This document shows, one piece after another, positions 6,671 through 9,451 of a DNA stretch of 9,451 nucleotides. Source of the DNA: M55B111 sp964614065. Lineage in GTDB: Bacteria > Bipolaricaulota > Bipolaricaulia > M55B111. Each line of letters opens with the position of its first letter. Positions within the stretch are counted from its first letter, which is position 1. The DNA is taken from positions 1-9,451 of the forward strand of contig CAZTJJ010000060.1 of assembly GCA_964614065.1 (NCBI GenBank), read 5' to 3'. Under the pieces are notes generated by a model. It ran no database searches and was not told the origin of the DNA. It saw only the letters and a program-made list of their open reading frames with translations. Made by a program: the position numbers and the translations under genes.

Positions 6671-6955
6671 GTGCCCGAGATAAAGGTTCTCCAGATAAAC
6701 GAAGGTGACGACGATGCTTTTGCCGTTGAGATAGCAGATGGAGATTCCACAGCTCATTGCGAAGTGACTGTTACTGATGATTCTTTTAGGAAATTTGCTC
6801 CCGAAAGATCATCCAAGAAAGAGTTAGTGAGGGAATCGTTCGAATTTTTACTGGAAAGAGAACCGAAAGAATCCATACTTTCCAGTTTTGAGATTGGCGT
6901 TATCGAAAAGTATTTTCCCGAATATCCGGAGCAGATAGCCAAGCGGCTTGAGTAG
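6671..6955 (+). CDS. Small conserved acidic protein of unknown function
   Basis: This protein has 94 residues with no signal peptide or membrane segment. The N-terminal half looks like a small beta-sheet: a KVLQINEG strand, then alternating strands rich in Asp/Glu (FAVEIADGDSTAHCEVTVTD, 17-36). The second half is helical, ending in FEFLLEREPKESILSSFEIG (57-76) and YFPEYPEQI (81-89). I recognise the LLEREPKESIL-x-x-F and YFPEY pattern from small hypothetical proteins in many bacteria, but know of no assigned function. The GTG start follows a strong ribosome binding site. It stands alone: the upstream neighbour is divergent and the downstream neighbour is convergent 402 bases away. A dyad at 6623-6636 may regulate it. 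Confidence 0.82.
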   Translation: MPEIKVLQINEGDDDAFAVEIADGDSTAHCEVTVTDDSFRKFAPERSSKKELVRESFEFLLEREPKESILSSFEIGVIEKYFPEYPEQIAKRLE

Positions 6956-7124
6956 TATTATCTCAAGAGGTTATTCCAACCTAAGTCGTGCGATTCTCTC
7001 CCTTAAGACCAACACCTAACTCAGTTTGCAATGAAATATCCCTACTACTTGAGAAACTTATTTATCTTCACCAATTGGGTGATATCTAAAGTTGTAAATC
7101 AACTCGCTTTCCGGTAACTTTCAA

Positions 7125-7244
7125 CCAGCACCCAGATGAGCTCCGGAACCTGGCTCAAGGTCTTTGACTTCCCTCAGGTAGGGCCGCCTGACCCGTTTAA
7201 TCGTGGATTATATTTCCAAGTTACATTTCTCATCTGGGTGCTGG
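7125..7244. repeat. Long inverted repeat: perfect 16-bp arms 88 bases apart
   Basis: CCAGCACCCAGATGAG at 7125-7140 is the exact reverse complement of 7229-7244. Similarity continues inward with mismatches for about 13 more bases (GGAACCTGG at 7145-7153 against CCAAGTTAC at 7216-7224). The loop holds a smaller dyad, TCAGG (7174-7178) with CCTGA (7187-7191). The unit lies in the gene-free 6956-7357 stretch downstream of both convergent genes. It could be a small non-autonomous mobile element with terminal inverted repeats, a palindromic intergenic repeat, or a structured 3' end for the - strand transcript. I see no clear target-site duplication. Confidence 0.65.
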
Positions 7245-7357
7245 ACCAACTCTTGCTGGCAAAATTGGTTCCTAGTCCAAATATGATTTCCAATCCCCGG
7301 GAAGAATCGCCTAATATGGGTCCAATTATGGAATGCGAAAAAACTGTTCTTGGAGAC

Positions 7358-9451
7358 TTACCCAACTACCTCTACATACTCCTGGTGGTATGTTTCATTG
7401 TTCACCATGAAGAATATTCTGTATTTCCCGGGGCTGGTTTGGGAGCTGTTAAATACTACATGGTACTTACCCAGGCCCGGCTTCTCTCCTTTGATTAACT
7501 TTTTCCTTTCTCCGATAGAACCGGCACCTCCTGCTGTCTGGTTAGACGGTTGTAAGAGAAGAGCGTCAAAATTATCTATCTCTTTTGTTGGCTTTCTTAT
7601 AAGAAAGGAGAATACCTGACCTGCATGTAACTTTCTGGGCTTTGTACCAGGGTTTCTTCCTATTAAATAGTTCTCGTTTACGTTGTTTGGGGTTGCACTT
7701 AGAGAAAGACCTTTTGCGTCCAACCCTCTAACGAACCGTCCTTTATTTGTGCTCCAGTTTTTCATTATGTCTTCTTCTTTGGGGTCCACCCTTTCCATTG
7801 AACATACGGGATTTATACTCCCCGCCGGCCAGCCTTCATTGTTTTTTTGCGAGTTTACGGTATCTATGAGGTTTCCTTTTTTATCAAGAAGTTCCATTTT
7901 TTCGCCGGTATCGGAGAGGAAAAGATGATAGGGTTTTTCCTTGTCGTAAACTAGATCCGCTGTCATGTTACTTATTGTATCGTCCGATATCCTCTCCAGT
8001 AAGTAGAAGCCATGTGGGGGTATAAAGCCGGTAAGCTCTACGTTCTTGTACTCTTGTTTCTTACTTTTTCTCCACCGTAAAGTCCACCCGGAAAGGTCTA
8101 TCCTTTTATCGGTATTGTTTATTAGTTCTATCCACTCGTTATCCGGGTTCGCCTTGGTTCCCGACCAGGCTAACTCGTTAATGGCTATATCGCTTGTCTT
8201 CCTTACTTCTGCGCCTCCGCCTGCCTCCTGGTCCTTTTTATCTTCTGGAGGTGTTTCTTCGCAGACCTCCACCGTTATTCTAACCTCGGCCTGATCGAAT
8301 GCGCCCGTTGGGTCCTCTACCTGATAAGTGAAAGAATCATCTCCGGAAAAACCCGGTTGTGGGGTGTAAGTTAACTCGATTGTTCCTTCGTGTTCTTTCT
8401 CGTAATCGATCTCCTCTAAGTTGCCCGATATCGTTCCGTTCCCTGGTTCGTTCCAGATGGAGAAAGTAAGCTGGTGGTCTTCGGGGTTGTCTTTTTCTAG
8501 CTCCAGGTCCGTTGCCTTCAAGGTCATAGTGATGGGCATATCGCTGCATGTTGTGAAAAACCTGTTTTCTACTACCGGTGGAGTGTTGTCGGTAACAGGA
8601 GTTACAGTTATTGTCACAGTGGCTGTGTCCCTTGCGTCGTCGTTATCTGAGATCCTGTAGGTAAAGATATCTTGACCGTTGTAGTCGGTATCTGGAGTAT
8701 AGGTAATTTCTCCGGTATCCGGATTTACTTCTGTGGATCCGTGGTCCGGTGTCTCTGTTACCGTTAACGTGGATGGTACTAACGTACCGTCAGGATCACT
8801 ATCGTTATCCATCACGTTTACCGCTATTGATTTGTCTTCTTCAGTTAAGGCTTTGTCGTCCAGTGCAATTGGAGGGTCATTAACCGGGTTTACGTTGATG
8901 GTAACAGTTGCTACGTTGGACTTATCCGTACCATCGGTTACCTGGTAGGTAAAGGAGTCGCTGTGGTTTTCTGTTCCGTCGTGTGTGTAGCTGAAGGTAC
9001 CATCATCATTGAAGGTAAGGGATCCACGGTTTACGTCTTTTACCAGTGAAGCTTTTAGGGCATCTCCGTCCGCATCGGTATCGTTTTGTAGCACCGAGTT
9101 AGCTCCTGACGGTGTACTCAAGATGGTAGCAGTAGCTCCTTCGTCCACGGTAATGACATCGTTTACAGCAATTGGTGAATCGTTAACGGCACCGACGTTT
9201 ATATCAACTGTGGCCTGGTTGGAGGTGTCACTACTATTGTCCTTTACTGTATATTCAAATGAATCCGAACCGGTATAATTGGCGTCCGGTTCGTAAGTAA
9301 CAGTACCATCACCATTGTCGGTTAGTGACCCGTGAAATGGTCCGTTAACTATATCTATTGTGGAAGTATCTATTGATCCGTCCACGTCGGTGTCGTTTGT
9401 GGTTAGGTTTATAGTTACCGGGGTATCTTCGTCGGTACTTGAGCTGTCGTC
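7358..9451 (-). CDS. Exported multidomain protein: cadherin-like tandem repeats plus lamin-tail domain, 5' end outside the window
   Basis: The frame runs from the window edge to the TAA at 7358-7360. It is open upstream of the GTG at 9385, which lies inside a repeat and is not the true start. Residues are numbered from that GTG. Repeats of about 100 residues, of the tandem-95/cadherin-like type, end near 68, 168, 266 and 375 with cues such as AVNDSPIA, DADGD, DGTFSYTHDG and DSFTYQVTDG. Asp-rich turns suggest calcium binding. A polar linker (376-398) leads to a lamin-tail domain (399 to about 572: INELAWSGT, NEWIELINNTD, IDLSGWTL, then SMERVDP and NWSTN). The last 100 residues are beta-rich and unassigned. 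No LPXTG or C-terminal membrane anchor is seen; any signal peptide lies outside. Expected role: cell-surface or secreted adhesion or scaffold protein. Exact partner unknown. Confidence 0.88.
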   Translation of the reverse strand, partial: DDSSSTDEDTPVTINLTTNDTDVDGSIDTSTIDIVNGPFHGSLTDNGDGTVTYEPDANYTGSDSFEYTVKDNSSDTSNQATVDINVGAVNDSPIAVNDVITVDEGATATILSTPSGANSVLQNDTDADGDALKASLVKDVNRGSLTFNDDGTFSYTHDGTENHSDSFTYQVTDGTDKSNVATVTINVNPVNDPPIALDDKALTEEDKSIAVNVMDNDSDPDGTLVPSTLTVTETPDHGSTEVNPDTGEITYTPDTDYNGQDIFTYRISDNDDARDTATVTITVTPVTDNTPPVVENRFFTTCSDMPITMTLKATDLELEKDNPEDHQLTFSIWNEPGNGTISGNLEEIDYEKEHEGTIELTYTPQPGFSGDDSFTYQVEDPTGAFDQAEVRITVEVCEETPPEDKKDQEAGGGAEVRKTSDIAINELAWSGTKANPDNEWIELINNTDKRIDLSGWTLRWRKSKKQEYKNVELTGFIPPHGFYLLERISDDTISNMTADLVYDKEKPYHLFLSDTGEKMELLDKKGNLIDTVNSQKNNEGWPAGSINPVCSMERVDPKEEDIMKNWSTNKGRFVRGLDAKGLSLSATPNNVNENYLIGRNPGTKPRKLHAGQVFSFLIRKPTKEIDNFDALLLQPSNQTAGGAGSIGERKKLIKGEKPGLGKYHVVFNSSQTSPGKYRIFFMVNNETYHQEYVEVVG
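8261..9451 (-). repeat. Coding tandem repeats of a cadherin-like/tandem-95 domain (four units, first partial)
   Basis: Units map to about 9182-9451 (partial), 8882-9181, 8588-8881 and 8261-8587. Each carries an Asn-Asp-x-Pro or similar boundary, an ND-D-D-DG turn, a DG-T-TYTP-like hairpin and a D-FTY strand. The fourth unit is divergent: it lacks the standard first turn, is about 10 residues longer and carries cysteines at both ends (codons 8546-8548 and 8261-8263). The repeats are protein-level; their DNA has diverged. Confidence 0.75.

Noticed and set aside
6956..7357. Possible integron attC site at the 16-bp inverted repeat
   Set aside because: The RYYYAAC and GTTRRRY core sites are not found in the right places at the ends of the dyad, and no integrase or cassette-like genes are present.
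7174..7365. 63-codon - strand frame from a TTG overlapping the end of the surface-protein gene
   Set aside because: It has no separate ribosome binding site, runs through one arm of the inverted repeat and has no recognisable domain.
7136..7498. 120-codon + strand frame
   Set aside because: It crosses the inverted repeat and overlaps the well-supported lamin-tail gene antisense; the reading is hydrophobic without family features.

Overview
The window is bacterial DNA of moderate GC content, with strong Shine-Dalgarno sites, tightly packed genes and some GTG starts. No ribosomal or other phylogenetic marker is present, so I do not name a phylum. A UroD-like protein, an FGGY kinase and a fucose-isomerase-like protein together are common in anaerobic fermenters and subsurface lineages, but that is only a hint.

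Positions 1-4604 (+ strand) hold a sugar-catabolic gene set. It starts with the 3' part of a UroD-superfamily gene. After a 127-base gap come an AraD-type epimerase, an FGGY carbohydrate kinase and an isomerase of the L-fucose/L-arabinose isomerase superfamily. The last three are translationally packed: the kinase ribosome binding site lies in the end of the epimerase gene, and kinase and isomerase overlap by 4 bases. Read together they form an isomerise, phosphorylate, epimerise route, probably for a pentose such as L-arabinose, ending at xylulose-5-phosphate. The isomerase is not a typical AraA. The UroD-like protein keeps neither the His-x-Cys motif nor the later Cys expected of corrinoid-type methyltransferases.

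Positions 4605-5607 (- strand, convergent) encode a ten-helix permease of the auxin efflux carrier family, separated from the isomerase gene by 55 bases rich in small inverted repeats.

Positions 5608-6670 are gene-poor. A broken stretch (about 5722-6086, + strand) carries frame-shifted fragments that look like a decayed protein, perhaps a phage-type metallopeptidase. Beside it on the - strand is a 63-residue excisionase-like helix-turn-helix protein. The 381 bases after it hold three short inverted repeats. Positions 6671-6955 encode a small acidic conserved protein of unknown function.

Positions 6956-7357 have no convincing gene but contain a perfect 16-bp inverted repeat with arms 88 bases apart. 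Positions 7358-9451 (- strand, running off the window) encode a large, presumably exported protein: tandem cadherin/tandem-95-like repeats, then a lamin-tail domain, then a beta-rich C-terminal region. I found no tRNA, rRNA, CRISPR array or intact insertion sequence.
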